Assembly (NCBI GenBank): GCA_902765655.1
Contig: CACXAK010000003.1
Location: forward strand, 1 to 21,254
Source: an uncultured bacterium
Lineage (GTDB): Bacteria > Cyanobacteriota > Vampirovibrionia > Gastranaerophilales > Gastranaerophilaceae
Reading direction: 5' to 3'
Length of the DNA: 21,254 nt
Of the stretch, positions 7,437 through 14,863 are shown in pieces. The stretch's first letter is position 1; each line of letters opens with the position of its first letter. The notes under the pieces are model-generated. The model made no database searches. It saw nothing but the letters and a program-made list of their open reading frames with translations, and was not told the DNA's origin. A program made the position numbers and the translations under genes.

Positions 7437-7476
7437 GTGCAAAAGAGTGCAAAAATTGGGACAAAAGTGCAAAAAT
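7437..7476 (-). repeat. TTGCAC array, outer cluster, 10- and 20-bp spacing
   Basis: On the minus strand TTGCAC occurs at 7437-7442, 7447-7452 and 7467-7472, so spacing is 10 then 20 bp, as if one member had decayed. The outermost sequence, TATTTTTGCACTTTTGT on the minus strand, mirrors the start of the inner cluster. The two clusters face each other around the hairpin at 7404-7424. Confidence 0.75.
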
Positions 7477-7495
7477 AGTCCGGCAAATCTCTACA

Positions 7496-7606
7496 CTATA
7501 AACCTGCCTTAAACTCCCAACAACTCGGCATCATAGCCAACGAAAACGCATCTAAACCGTCCTGAAAACCTATACCCACTATATGTGTCTTAAAACCCTC
7601 ACTCAT
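7496..7606 (-). CDS. Possible 36-residue peptide or gene remnant
   Basis: An ATG at 7606 opens a 36-codon frame (begins MSEGFKTHIVGIGF, ends PSCWEFKAGL) closed by TAG at 7496-7498. The peptide has a balanced, protein-like composition and looks more GC-rich than the surrounding spacer. No ribosome site precedes it; it starts just beyond the hairpin downstream of tRNA-Ser. It could be a remnant of a gene interrupted by the mobile element, part of a dispersed repeat, or chance. Confidence 0.25.
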   Translation of the reverse strand: MSEGFKTHIVGIGFQDGLDAFSLAMMPSCWEFKAGL

Positions 7607-7609
7607 TAC

Positions 7610-7647
7610 AATTAAACCCGACTAACAAAAGTTAATCGGGTTTAATT
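7610..7647 (-). terminator. Hairpin terminator of tRNA-Ser
   Basis: A 17-bp stem (7610-7626 with 7631-7647) and a 4-base loop sit immediately after the tRNA 3' end. The single imperfect pair is a G-U wobble only when read on the minus strand, which supports minus-strand function. The downstream side of the stem is T-rich, but a long T-run is lacking. Confidence 0.7.
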
Positions 7648-7736
7648 CGGAAAAGGTGGGATTTGAACCCACGGTGCAGGTAACCCCACACAACACCTTA
7701 GCAGGGTGCCGCCTTAAGCCACTCGGCCACTTTTCC
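7648..7736 (-). tRNA. tRNA-Ser (anticodon GCU)
   Basis: Reading the minus strand, GGAAAAG at the 5' end pairs with CTTTTCC at the 3' end (7-bp acceptor stem), followed by discriminator G. The anticodon loop is CTGCTAA with anticodon GCT (complement of 7700-7702), which reads AGC/AGU serine codons. A long variable arm typical of class II tRNAs and a standard T-arm (GGGTTCAAATCCC) are present. CCA is not encoded. It marks the border between the accessory segment and core genes; tRNA-Ser genes are common integration sites, but no duplicated 3' end was seen. Confidence 0.97.
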
Positions 7737-7804
7737 AATTGCGGCATAACCTTTACCAAGATTACGTTAATCATATTAACACAAACTTATTTTTTTGAAA
7801 ACCC

Positions 7805-7833
7805 TTTAAAAAAAACTTTTTGTAAGCTATAAT
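7805..7833 (+). promoter_or_regulatory. Candidate promoter of the BFN gene
   Basis: TTTAAA (7805-7810), a 17-bp spacer and a perfect TATAAT (7828-7833) face the downstream nuclease-family gene. The -35 box is weak. A dispersed-repeat-like sequence lies in the long leader between this promoter and the gene. Confidence 0.45.
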
Positions 7834-7852
7834 AAATCATATATTTTTCTGT

Positions 7853-7920
7853 CGTCATTCTGAGGCGAACGTAATTAAGATTCTTCGATGAGTTCAGAAT
7901 GGCATATAGCCGAAGAATCT
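7853..7920. repeat. Dispersed-repeat-like element with interleaved inverted repeats
   Basis: CATTCTGA (7856-7863) is complementary to TCAGAATG (7894-7901), and AGATTCTTCG (7878-7887) is complementary to CGAAGAATCT (7911-7920). The pairs interleave rather than nest. Sequences of the form GTCATTCTGAGGCGAA followed by CCGAAGAATCT occur as dispersed intergenic repeats in many bacterial genomes as I remember them; here a reversed copy seems to sit inside a direct copy. Confidence 0.5.
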
Positions 7921-7970
7921 AGCAATAGTTATTCATTAAAATTCCTTAAATATTATAGGGGGCAAATATT

Positions 7971-8486
7971 ATGATTCAAATGAAAGTTATGGGCATTGCC
8001 CTTGATACAAGAACAGGTTCACCGATAGTTGTTCTGCATGATAAAGAAAATCGTCGTGCTTTGCCAATCTGGATTGGTTCTGCTGAAGCAAGTTCTATCA
8101 TCCGTAAAATTGAAAATCTTGCTGTTGCACGCCCAATGACTCACGATTTGATTATTTCTATGGTCGAAAAAACAGGTTATAAAATTGCTAAAGTTGAAAT
8201 TAATGACGTCGAAAAAGAAACATACTACGCAATAATTTATTTGGAAAATAAAGATGGAGAAGTAGTTGAAATAGACGCACGCCCTTCTGATGCAATAGCA
8301 ATTGCAATAAGAGTTGAGGCACCGATTTTTGTGAGTGCAAAAGTACTTTCTGCCGGTTCTGTTTCTACTGACAGTGCAAAAGACGCACAAGAAGCCGAAG
8401 AATTTAAAAACTTTATCCAAGATATTAAGCCGTCTGATTTCTCAAAACTTTTAAAGGATTCTGATCACCACGAAAGTGAACAGTAA
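7971..8486 (+). CDS. Bifunctional nuclease family protein (BFN, DUF151)
   Basis: 171 residues. Residues 1-130 match the BFN/DUF151 domain: MGIALDTRTGSPIVVLHD, RRALPIWIGSAEASSI, ARPMTHDLI, and the signature EIDARPSDAIAIAIRVEAPI (about 102-121). Family members from plants and bacteria were reported to have RNase/DNase activity, and others are of unsettled function. The C-terminal 40 residues are acidic and variable. AGGGGG lies about 8 bases before the ATG. It has its own promoter and ends at a shared terminator facing glmU. Cytoplasmic; the family is confident, the exact activity is not. Confidence 0.9.
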   Translation: MIQMKVMGIALDTRTGSPIVVLHDKENRRALPIWIGSAEASSIIRKIENLAVARPMTHDLIISMVEKTGYKIAKVEINDVEKETYYAIIYLENKDGEVVEIDARPSDAIAIAIRVEAPIFVSAKVLSAGSVSTDSAKDAQEAEEFKNFIQDIKPSDFSKLLKDSDHHESEQ

Positions 8487-8502
8487 ATAAATTTGCATAA
8501 AT

Positions 8503-8531
8503 AAAAAGCGGATATTTAATATCCGCTTTTT
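8503..8531. terminator. Bidirectional terminator between BFN gene and glmU
   Basis: A 13-bp stem (8503-8515 with 8519-8531) with a GC core GCGG/CCGC, a 3-base loop, and A/T runs on both flanks. It serves the convergent genes on both strands. Confidence 0.9.
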
Positions 8532-8532
8532 A

Positions 8533-9813
8533 TTATTTTAATTTTTTTAAAACCCAATTTTCTAATATTTTCAGCGGTGCGCGGGTAATTGCTAATGCCC
8601 ATTGCGGTATTGTTTTTGTTATAATCGAACCTGCACCGATATTTGCGCCTTGTTCTACTGTTACCGGAGCGACCAAAACCGTATTTGAACCGATTTTGAC
8701 ATCATCTTTTAAAACAGTTTTTGATTTTGTCTTTGAAATAGGATCATAATTTGCTGTAATTGTACCCGCTCCAATGTTTACCCGTTCGCCTAATTCGCTG
8801 TCACCAATGTAAGAAAGGTGACCGACATTTGTATTTGATGAAATCTTTGATTTTTTAACTTCAACAAAATTGCCGACCTTTACATTGTCACATACTTCAA
8901 CCCCGCCTCTTAAATGCGCACAGGGACCGATTTTGCAGGATTTACCAATTATATTTTTACCCTCAATATATGTAAACGGATAAATAATGGTATCCTGCCC
9001 GATTTTTGTGTCTTCACTAATCCATGTTGAATCAGGATCAACAACGGTAACTCCTTCTGCCATAAGTTTTTCAATATGACGTTTATTCATAATTTTTGAT
9101 GCGGTTGCAAGATTAGAACGGGAATTTATTCCGTATATTTCATCACTATCTTCTAAAATGTATGCATTAACATTTAGGTTTTGTGCTTTACCCCAGGAAA
9201 TAATATCTGTCAGATAATATTCTCCCTGTGCATTGTTGGTTTTGAGTTGTGAAAATGCACCTTTTATTTTTCCCCAATTTAAACAATAAATTCCGGCATT
9301 AACTTCTTTTACAGCTTTTTGTTCAGGTGTTGCATCTTTTTCTTCTACAATGCATTTTAGAGAATTATCAGCTTCTCTTATAATTCTTCCGTAATTTGTC
9401 GGGTCTTCAAAAATAGTACTCATTACAGTCAAATCAGAGTTATTTGAATTATGAAATTCTACAAATTTATTTAAAGTTTCTTCTTTTATAAGCGGGGTAT
9501 CACCGCATAAAATCAGGACTAAACCGTCATAATTTTCTAAATTCGGGCAAACCATAGAAACGGCATGTCCTGTGCCAAGCTGTGGAGATTGCAAAACAGT
9601 TTTGGCATTTTCGTAATTATCTTTTACAAATTTTTCGACTTCATCCGCGTGATGCCCCACAATTACAAATTGTTCGTCAGTTATATTTTTTACATTATCA
9701 ATAACATATCCAAGCAAAGTTTTACCCATAATTTCATGCAAAACTTTTGGTGTTGTCTGAGATTTCATTCTTGTACCTTTGCCTGCGGCCAAAATTACTG
9801 CTTTTATATTCAT
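8533..9813 (-). CDS. glmU: Bifunctional GlmU: GlcN-1-P acetyltransferase / GlcNAc-1-P uridylyltransferase
   Basis: 426 residues, slightly shorter than the usual 450-460. The N-terminal nucleotidyltransferase shows LAAGKGTRMKS (8-18) and PKVLHE; residues from about 235 form a left-handed beta-helix with GHLSYIGDSELG and NIGAGTITANYD, which hold the acetyltransferase His and the Asn/Lys substrate residues. It makes UDP-GlcNAc for peptidoglycan and lipopolysaccharide. GAGGA precedes the ATG by 5 bases. The gene is divergent from purA, with a 152-bp AT-rich promoter region between them. Confidence 0.97.
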   Translation of the reverse strand: MNIKAVILAAGKGTRMKSQTTPKVLHEIMGKTLLGYVIDNVKNITDEQFVIVGHHADEVEKFVKDNYENAKTVLQSPQLGTGHAVSMVCPNLENYDGLVLILCGDTPLIKEETLNKFVEFHNSNNSDLTVMSTIFEDPTNYGRIIREADNSLKCIVEEKDATPEQKAVKEVNAGIYCLNWGKIKGAFSQLKTNNAQGEYYLTDIISWGKAQNLNVNAYILEDSDEIYGINSRSNLATASKIMNKRHIEKLMAEGVTVVDPDSTWISEDTKIGQDTIIYPFTYIEGKNIIGKSCKIGPCAHLRGGVEVCDNVKVGNFVEVKKSKISSNTNVGHLSYIGDSELGERVNIGAGTITANYDPISKTKSKTVLKDDVKIGSNTVLVAPVTVEQGANIGAGSIITKTIPQWALAITRAPLKILENWVLKKLK

Positions 9814-9965
9814 ATCATTCCTCGTTTTATTGCCGGCATGATAATACCGTTCTGTTGTTTTCTTTTTTCATTGTTATTATATCAAAAATATATTTGAAGA
9901 ATTATATCTTCTTTGTTCATGTTAATATAAGTATTGCATGAAGTATTTATAAGAGGGATATTATT

Positions 9966-11249
9966 ATGGCAAATAAAGTTGTTATTGGTGCGCAGTGGGG
10001 CGATGAGGGTAAAGCAAAAATTACGGATTTGCTTGCGCAGGATGCTGATTTAATTATAAGATATCAGGGCGGTTGTAATGCAGGACATACGGTAGTTGCA
10101 CACGGCAAAACATTCAAATTCCACCTTATACCGTCAGGAATTTTATACAAAGGCAAAACTTGTTTAATCGGTAACGGAACGGTTGTTTTACCCGAATATT
10201 TTGAACAGGAAATTGAGGGCTTAAAAAAAGAAAATATTGATTTATCCGGCTTGAAAGTCAGTCCTCTTGCGACAATAACAATGCCTTGGCATACGGAAGT
10301 TGACGGATACAGTGAAGATAATGCCAAAAAAGGTAAAATCGGTACAACCAAAAAAGGGATAGGCCCGACTTATACGGATAAAATGGCAAGAATTGCCCTG
10401 AAAATTGAAGATTTATATTCAAAAGAAGCGCTGGAAGAAAAATTAGACGTAATTTTACCGTTAAAAAATAAACAATTGAAAGAATTATACGGTTTGAAAA
10501 CTTATACAAAAGAAGAAGTTTTGGCTTTGTGTGAAAAATATGCCAAAATTTTTGAGCCGTACGTTTGCTTTGAATGGCAGGAGATGCTCCAGAAATTCAA
10601 AAAAGAAGGCAAGAAAATTTTATTCGAAGGTGCGCAGGGCGTAATGCTTGATGTAGATTTCGGAACATATCCGTTTGTAACAAGTTCAAATCCTGTTGGC
10701 GGCGGGGCATCGACAGGTTCAGGTTACGGGCCGAAAATGATAGATGAAATTATCGGAGTTGCAAAAGCTTATGTAACAAGAGTGGGTGAAGGACCTTTTG
10801 TAACCGAATTAACCGATGAAATCGGCGATACAATAAGAGAAGTCGGGCATGAATTTGGGGTAACAACAGGACGCCCGAGAAGATGCGGCTGGTTCGATGC
10901 TGTTACAATGAAGTATGCTTGTCTTGTTGGCGGATTAACTTCTGTTGCACTCACAAAAATCGATGTTTTTGATAAATTCGATGAAATAAAAGTTTGTACC
11001 GCATATAAAGATACGCGTGACGGAAAAATTTACACATCTTATCCGACAGATGTTTATATTCACAAGTATTTAGAACCGGTTTATGAAACGCATCAGGGTT
11101 GGGGTGAAGATATAACGGGAATTCGTAAATATGAAGATTTACCGTTGAATGCGCGTAAATATCTTGAACGGCTTGAAGAAATTCTTGATACTCCGATTTC
11201 AATAGTTTCGGTCGGCCCTGACAGAGAACAAACTATTTTTAAAAATTAA
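9966..11249 (+). CDS. purA: Adenylosuccinate synthetase
   Basis: 427 residues, full length for the family. GAQWGDEGKAK at the N-terminus (about 8-18) is the GTP-binding P-loop variant, with the catalytic Asp; GGCNAGHTVV and the TTKKGIGPTYTDK stretch are IMP-binding segments, and TTGRPRRCGWFD is the late conserved loop. It forms adenylosuccinate from IMP, aspartate and GTP, the first committed step to AMP. Normally WGDEGKGK; here Ala replaces the second Gly. AGAGGG lies 8 bases before the ATG. It is followed 41 bp later by the FliI-type ATPase, which seems to have its own promoter. Confidence 0.98.
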   Translation: MANKVVIGAQWGDEGKAKITDLLAQDADLIIRYQGGCNAGHTVVAHGKTFKFHLIPSGILYKGKTCLIGNGTVVLPEYFEQEIEGLKKENIDLSGLKVSPLATITMPWHTEVDGYSEDNAKKGKIGTTKKGIGPTYTDKMARIALKIEDLYSKEALEEKLDVILPLKNKQLKELYGLKTYTKEEVLALCEKYAKIFEPYVCFEWQEMLQKFKKEGKKILFEGAQGVMLDVDFGTYPFVTSSNPVGGGASTGSGYGPKMIDEIIGVAKAYVTRVGEGPFVTELTDEIGDTIREVGHEFGVTTGRPRRCGWFDAVTMKYACLVGGLTSVALTKIDVFDKFDEIKVCTAYKDTRDGKIYTSYPTDVYIHKYLEPVYETHQGWGEDITGIRKYEDLPLNARKYLERLEEILDTPISIVSVGPDREQTIFKN

Positions 11250-11253
11250 TAAA

Positions 11254-11281
11254 TTGATATTACCCTGAAAATAAGTATAAT
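11254..11281 (+). promoter_or_regulatory. Candidate promoter giving a near-leaderless mRNA
   Basis: TTGATA (11254-11259), a 16-bp spacer and TATAAT (11276-11281). Transcription would begin around 11288, about 3 bases before the ATG at 11291. No good ribosome site exists upstream of that ATG, which fits a near-leaderless message. Confidence 0.5.
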
Positions 11282-11290
11282 AAATAGGTA

Positions 11291-12640
11291 ATGGACAATA
11301 CAATTGATACAAGTGCAATAGATGATTTGAAACAACGAGTCAAAAACAAGCTTGATGAAACTCAGTTGTTTACTTATCGTGGTTCGGTTTCAAAACTTTT
11401 GGGTTTGACTGTTGAAGTAAAACTTCCCGGGTTAAAAATCGGCGATTTATGTTTTATCGAAACTTATGACGGCAGGCAAAAGCCGGCCGAAGTACAGGCG
11501 TTTAAAGGTGAAGTTGCACAATTATCTTTACTGCTTGATGGTGAAGGCATAGGACAGGGCAGTCTTGTAACCTCAACAGGCAAACCGATTACTATACCTG
11601 TCGGAGATTTTTTACTTGGCAGATTAATTGATCCTATGGGCAATCCGCTTGATGGGCGTCCGTTAGATATTGAAAATGCGCAGTGGCGCAATATTGAAGG
11701 ACCTCCTCCGGGGCCATTCCAAAGACCTATTATAACAGAACAGTTTTCAACAGGTGTGCGGGCGATTGACGGATGTATGACAATGGGCTGCGGGCAGCGT
11801 TTAGGGTTATTCGCCGGCTCAGGTGTCGGTAAAAGTACGCTTTTAGGTATGATTGCAAGAAATTCTGATGCTGATGTAAACGTTGTAGCGCTGATAGGCG
11901 AACGTGGCAGGGAAGTTAAAGAATTTGTCGAAGATGCTCTTGGGGAACTTGGGATGTCACGTTCCGTTATTGTATGTTCAACAGGTGATAAACCGCCGTT
12001 GATTCGTCAGAAATGTCTTTTGGCAGCTACGGCTGTATGTGAATATTTCAGGGATCAGGGCAAAAAAGTATTTTTAATGACTGATACAATAACACGTTGT
12101 GCTATGGCAGGGCGTGAAGTCGGTTTGTCTTTAGGTGAACCGCCTACGATGAAAGGGTATCCGCCATCAATATTTTCATGGCTTCAAAAAGCATTAGAGC
12201 GTGCAGGTAATAGCGAAAAGGGTTCTATTACTGCATTATATACCGTACTTATGGAAGGTGATGATATTAATGACCCGATAGTTGATATTGTGCGTGGTAT
12301 TGTTGACGGTCACATTTTCTTATCAAGAAAAGTTGCGGAGTCTAATCACTATCCTGCAATAGATGTTTTGGGGAGTATTTCCCGTCTGATGAGTGCAATT
12401 GCTGCTCCCGAGCACAAAGAGGCAGCCGCAAAATTACGTACCATAATGTCTTTATACAGAGAAAATAAGGATTTAATTGATGTCGGTATGTATCAGCCGG
12501 GTTCAAATCCGCGGCTTGATACGGCAATTGAGATGATGCCAAAAATCAATGCGTTTTTACAGCAGCGTACCGAAGAAAGCGTAACAATGGAAGGTACTAT
12601 CGGTCAGCTCATTGAAATGATGCAGGATGTCGAAATTTAG
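11291..12640 (+). CDS. FliI/SctN-family export ATPase
   Basis: 449 residues, typical for flagellar/type III secretion ATPases. Walker A GSGVGKST (176-183), the GERGREV motif (203-209), Walker B FLMTD (261-265), and the family-specific stretch GEPPTMKGYPPSIFSWLQKA separate it from F1 beta subunits and from Rho. It energises export through a flagellar or type III-like apparatus in the cytoplasm at the inner membrane. No other flagellar gene is present here, so the gene is outside any export operon. Its stop codon overlaps that of the convergent trmD by 4-bp region. The symbol is left open because FliI and SctN cannot be told apart from one sequence. Confidence 0.93.
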   Translation: MDNTIDTSAIDDLKQRVKNKLDETQLFTYRGSVSKLLGLTVEVKLPGLKIGDLCFIETYDGRQKPAEVQAFKGEVAQLSLLLDGEGIGQGSLVTSTGKPITIPVGDFLLGRLIDPMGNPLDGRPLDIENAQWRNIEGPPPGPFQRPIITEQFSTGVRAIDGCMTMGCGQRLGLFAGSGVGKSTLLGMIARNSDADVNVVALIGERGREVKEFVEDALGELGMSRSVIVCSTGDKPPLIRQKCLLAATAVCEYFRDQGKKVFLMTDTITRCAMAGREVGLSLGEPPTMKGYPPSIFSWLQKALERAGNSEKGSITALYTVLMEGDDINDPIVDIVRGIVDGHIFLSRKVAESNHYPAIDVLGSISRLMSAIAAPEHKEAAAKLRTIMSLYRENKDLIDVGMYQPGSNPRLDTAIEMMPKINAFLQQRTEESVTMEGTIGQLIEMMQDVEI

Positions 12641-13332
12641 TCAATATTATTTTTTTTGTATTTTTCATACAAATCCGGTCTGCGGAGTTTTGTGCGTTCA
12701 AGCTGTTGTTCCAACCTGAATTGTGCAATTTCTTTGTGATTCCCGTTTAAAAGCACTTCCGGAACACACAATCCACGATATTCTCTTGGTTTGGTATATT
12801 GCGGATATTCCAAAAGTCCGTCAGAAAAACTGTCATCATGTGCAGATTCAATTTTACCCAAAGTTCCTTCTATTTTGCGGCTGACTGCATCTATAAGACA
12901 CAGAGCAGGTAGTTCTCCGCCTGTTAAAACAAAATCTCCGATGGAAATCTCTTTTGGTTTAATAACTTCTCTTATTCTTTCATCAAATCCTTCATAATGC
13001 CCGCACAGCATAATTATTTGGTCATAATTTGCCAAATCGCAAACGAGTTTTTCGTTTAACGGCTCACCTTGCGGGGAAAGCATTATGGTAATTGTATTAT
13101 TGATTTTTTCAATACTTTCATAAGCATCAACATAGGGCTGGGGCGCCAAAACCATACCTGCTCCGCCGCCATAAGGGGTATCATCAACTTTTTTGTGCTT
13201 ATCGAGTGTAAAATCACGCGGATTAACTGCCTGAACTTCAAAGACTCCATTATCTTTGGCACGTTTCATTATGCTGATATCACAATAATGTTCAATAACT
13301 TCAGGGAACAATGTTAAAACGTCAAATCTCAT
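12637..13332 (-). CDS. trmD: tRNA (guanine37-N1)-methyltransferase
   Basis: 231 residues, normal length. Conserved parts: MRFDVLTLFPEVIEHY at the start, DDTPYGGGAGMV, LSPQGEPLNEK, the SAM-binding knot LCGHYEGFDERI and SIGDFVLTGGELPAL, then ESAHDDSFSDGLLEYPQYT. It methylates G37 of tRNAs to prevent +1 frameshifting. It overlaps the rimM stop by 4 bp (ATGA), so translation is coupled. The usual neighbours rpsP and rplS are missing. Confidence 0.98.
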   Translation of the reverse strand: MRFDVLTLFPEVIEHYCDISIMKRAKDNGVFEVQAVNPRDFTLDKHKKVDDTPYGGGAGMVLAPQPYVDAYESIEKINNTITIMLSPQGEPLNEKLVCDLANYDQIIMLCGHYEGFDERIREVIKPKEISIGDFVLTGGELPALCLIDAVSRKIEGTLGKIESAHDDSFSDGLLEYPQYTKPREYRGLCVPEVLLNGNHKEIAQFRLEQQLERTKLRRPDLYEKYKKNNID

Positions 13333-13844
13333 TCCAAAAGCCCCTCAATGTTATTTATGATAATTTTTTTATTTTTTATATCGACATCAGGCACAATTGC
13401 TTTGACAAATGGAATCAAACAAATGTGTTTGGTATTTGTTTTTACAGACAGAAGATCCGTCGCTCCGTTATTTGAAACTCCGATTACAAAGCCCAAATTT
13501 TCATTGGTTTCTTTATCATAAATACCCATTCCGACGAGTTCATCAATCAAAAATTCATCTTCATCAAGATTTTCTCTGATAGTTTCTTCATCTGTGAATA
13601 AAAGCATACCTTTGTATGGCAGAAGGTCATTTATTGAATCAATGCCGTCAAATTTGACAAGTAAAAAATTTTTATTGGGTCTGCATGAAGTAATATCGAG
13701 TTTTTTATAATCATTTCCGTCTTTTAAATAGACACAACTTAAAGACATAAAAAATTCTTGCCGATTTTTAGAATAACCGACTTTTGCTTCACCTTTAATT
13801 CCGTGAAAGTTCAGAATCTTACCGACAGAAACATATTTACTCAT
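13329..13844 (-). CDS. rimM: Ribosome maturation factor RimM
   Basis: 171 residues, full length. N-terminal beta-barrel opening YVSVGKILNFHGIKGEAKV, then a C-terminal PRC-like barrel (LIDELVGMGIYDKETNENLG, LLSVKT, LIPFVKAIVPDVDIKNKKII). RimM assists 16S processing and assembly of the 30S head with ribosomal protein S19. It begins 2 bp after the upstream gene's stop and overlaps trmD by 4 bp, so the three genes form one operon. Its ribosome site is weak (GAAGAA), suggesting coupling to the upstream gene. Confidence 0.95.
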   Translation of the reverse strand: MSKYVSVGKILNFHGIKGEAKVGYSKNRQEFFMSLSCVYLKDGNDYKKLDITSCRPNKNFLLVKFDGIDSINDLLPYKGMLLFTDEETIRENLDEDEFLIDELVGMGIYDKETNENLGFVIGVSNNGATDLLSVKTNTKHICLIPFVKAIVPDVDIKNKKIIINNIEGLLE

Positions 13845-13846
13845 AA

Positions 13847-14863
13847 TTATTCTTCAGAATCTGACTTTTTAGGTCTTCCTCTTTTTTTCTTTGGTTCGTC
13901 CTCGGCAGAAGAAGATTCTTCGGCTTTTTGATTCTTAAATTCTTCAGGAACATCCGGCCTGTCCTGATTCCAACGTTCCATACCCATTTGAGCACGAACA
14001 AGACCAATACCGACGTGAACACGCCATTCATCCATCTTTAACTGAGCAGCAATTATTTTGTGGCACCCGATAGGTGGAATAGGTAATAGCGGTTCATAAA
14101 GCATTTTGATAGCATTCAACTGATCCGGTGTAATCGCAAGTTTGCGTTTAGGATAAGGTAATTTCGGAAGCATCATTTTCTGGCGTATCAAATTAATCCC
14201 GAAAAATACCTTTCTTGGTTCTAAACCGATTTTTTCACCGATAACTTCGTGCGCATCAGGATTTGGCAACGGAAGCATAAGTTTATACAAAAGTTCAATT
14301 TGTTCTAATTGCTCCTTGCTTACTAACAATGGCTTAGGTGCCTTATTCCTGTTATTTTGCGGACGCCTGTTGCTATTAAATCTGTTATTTTGCGGGCGTC
14401 TGTTGTTAAATCCGCCTTGTTGAGGTCTGTTATTATTGTATCTGTTGTTAAATCCGCCTTGTGGTCGATTGTTGTTATATGGTCTTTGACCTCCTTGACG
14501 ATTATCTCTGTAACCGCCCTGGTTATATCCGCCCTGACGGTTATCTCTGTATCCGCCCTGACGATTATTGTAATTATTTTGACGAGGTCTGTAATTACCC
14601 TGATTATATCCGCCCTGATTATTATATTGGCGAGGCGGACGTCTGTCTTCGTCTTCTCCGCCGGCAGAGTAGCTGCTGTAAAACTGTGGAGCAGATTCAT
14701 TCTCTGTAGTTTGTGTAGTAAAGTTTTGTTCTTCAGGAGTTTCATTTCCCTGAGAATCAATCATCATATTTTTGTCGGGGTACAAACAATCGGGGCAAAT
14801 AACCCTTTTAGGATTCTTTGTTTCGAATTCACGACCGCACTTAATGCACTTGTTTACATACAT
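13847..14863 (-). CDS. Zinc-ribbon, RGG/NQ-rich low-complexity protein with duplicated C-terminal domain
   Basis: 338 residues; no known family recognised. Residues 1-30 form a zinc ribbon (C6, C9, C23, C26). Residues 74-175 are low complexity, built from RQGGY, NQGGY, NNNRPQ and GGFNNR units rich in Arg, Asn, Gln, Gly and Tyr. Residues 181-240 and 243-300 are two copies of one domain (SKEQLEQIELLYKLMLPLP aligns with TPDQLNAIKMLYEPLLPIP; KVFFGINLIRQKM with RVHVGIGLVRAQM). The tail has acidic residues and KKKRGRPKK (325-333), an AT-hook-like core. AGAGG lies 8 bases before the ATG. Being first in an operon with rimM and trmD suggests an RNA- or ribosome-linked role, possibly as an RNA-binding condensate-forming protein; this is inference. 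Confidence 0.85.
   Translation of the reverse strand: MYVNKCIKCGREFETKNPKRVICPDCLYPDKNMMIDSQGNETPEEQNFTTQTTENESAPQFYSSYSAGGEDEDRRPPRQYNNQGGYNQGNYRPRQNNYNNRQGGYRDNRQGGYNQGGYRDNRQGGQRPYNNNRPQGGFNNRYNNNRPQQGGFNNRRPQNNRFNSNRRPQNNRNKAPKPLLVSKEQLEQIELLYKLMLPLPNPDAHEVIGEKIGLEPRKVFFGINLIRQKMMLPKLPYPKRKLAITPDQLNAIKMLYEPLLPIPPIGCHKIIAAQLKMDEWRVHVGIGLVRAQMGMERWNQDRPDVPEEFKNQKAEESSSAEDEPKKKRGRPKKSDSEE

Noticed and set aside
7342..7476. TTGCAC array as a replication origin with DnaA boxes or plasmid iterons
   Set aside because: No TTATCCACA-like boxes and no dnaA or rep gene nearby; the neighbour is a transposase operon.
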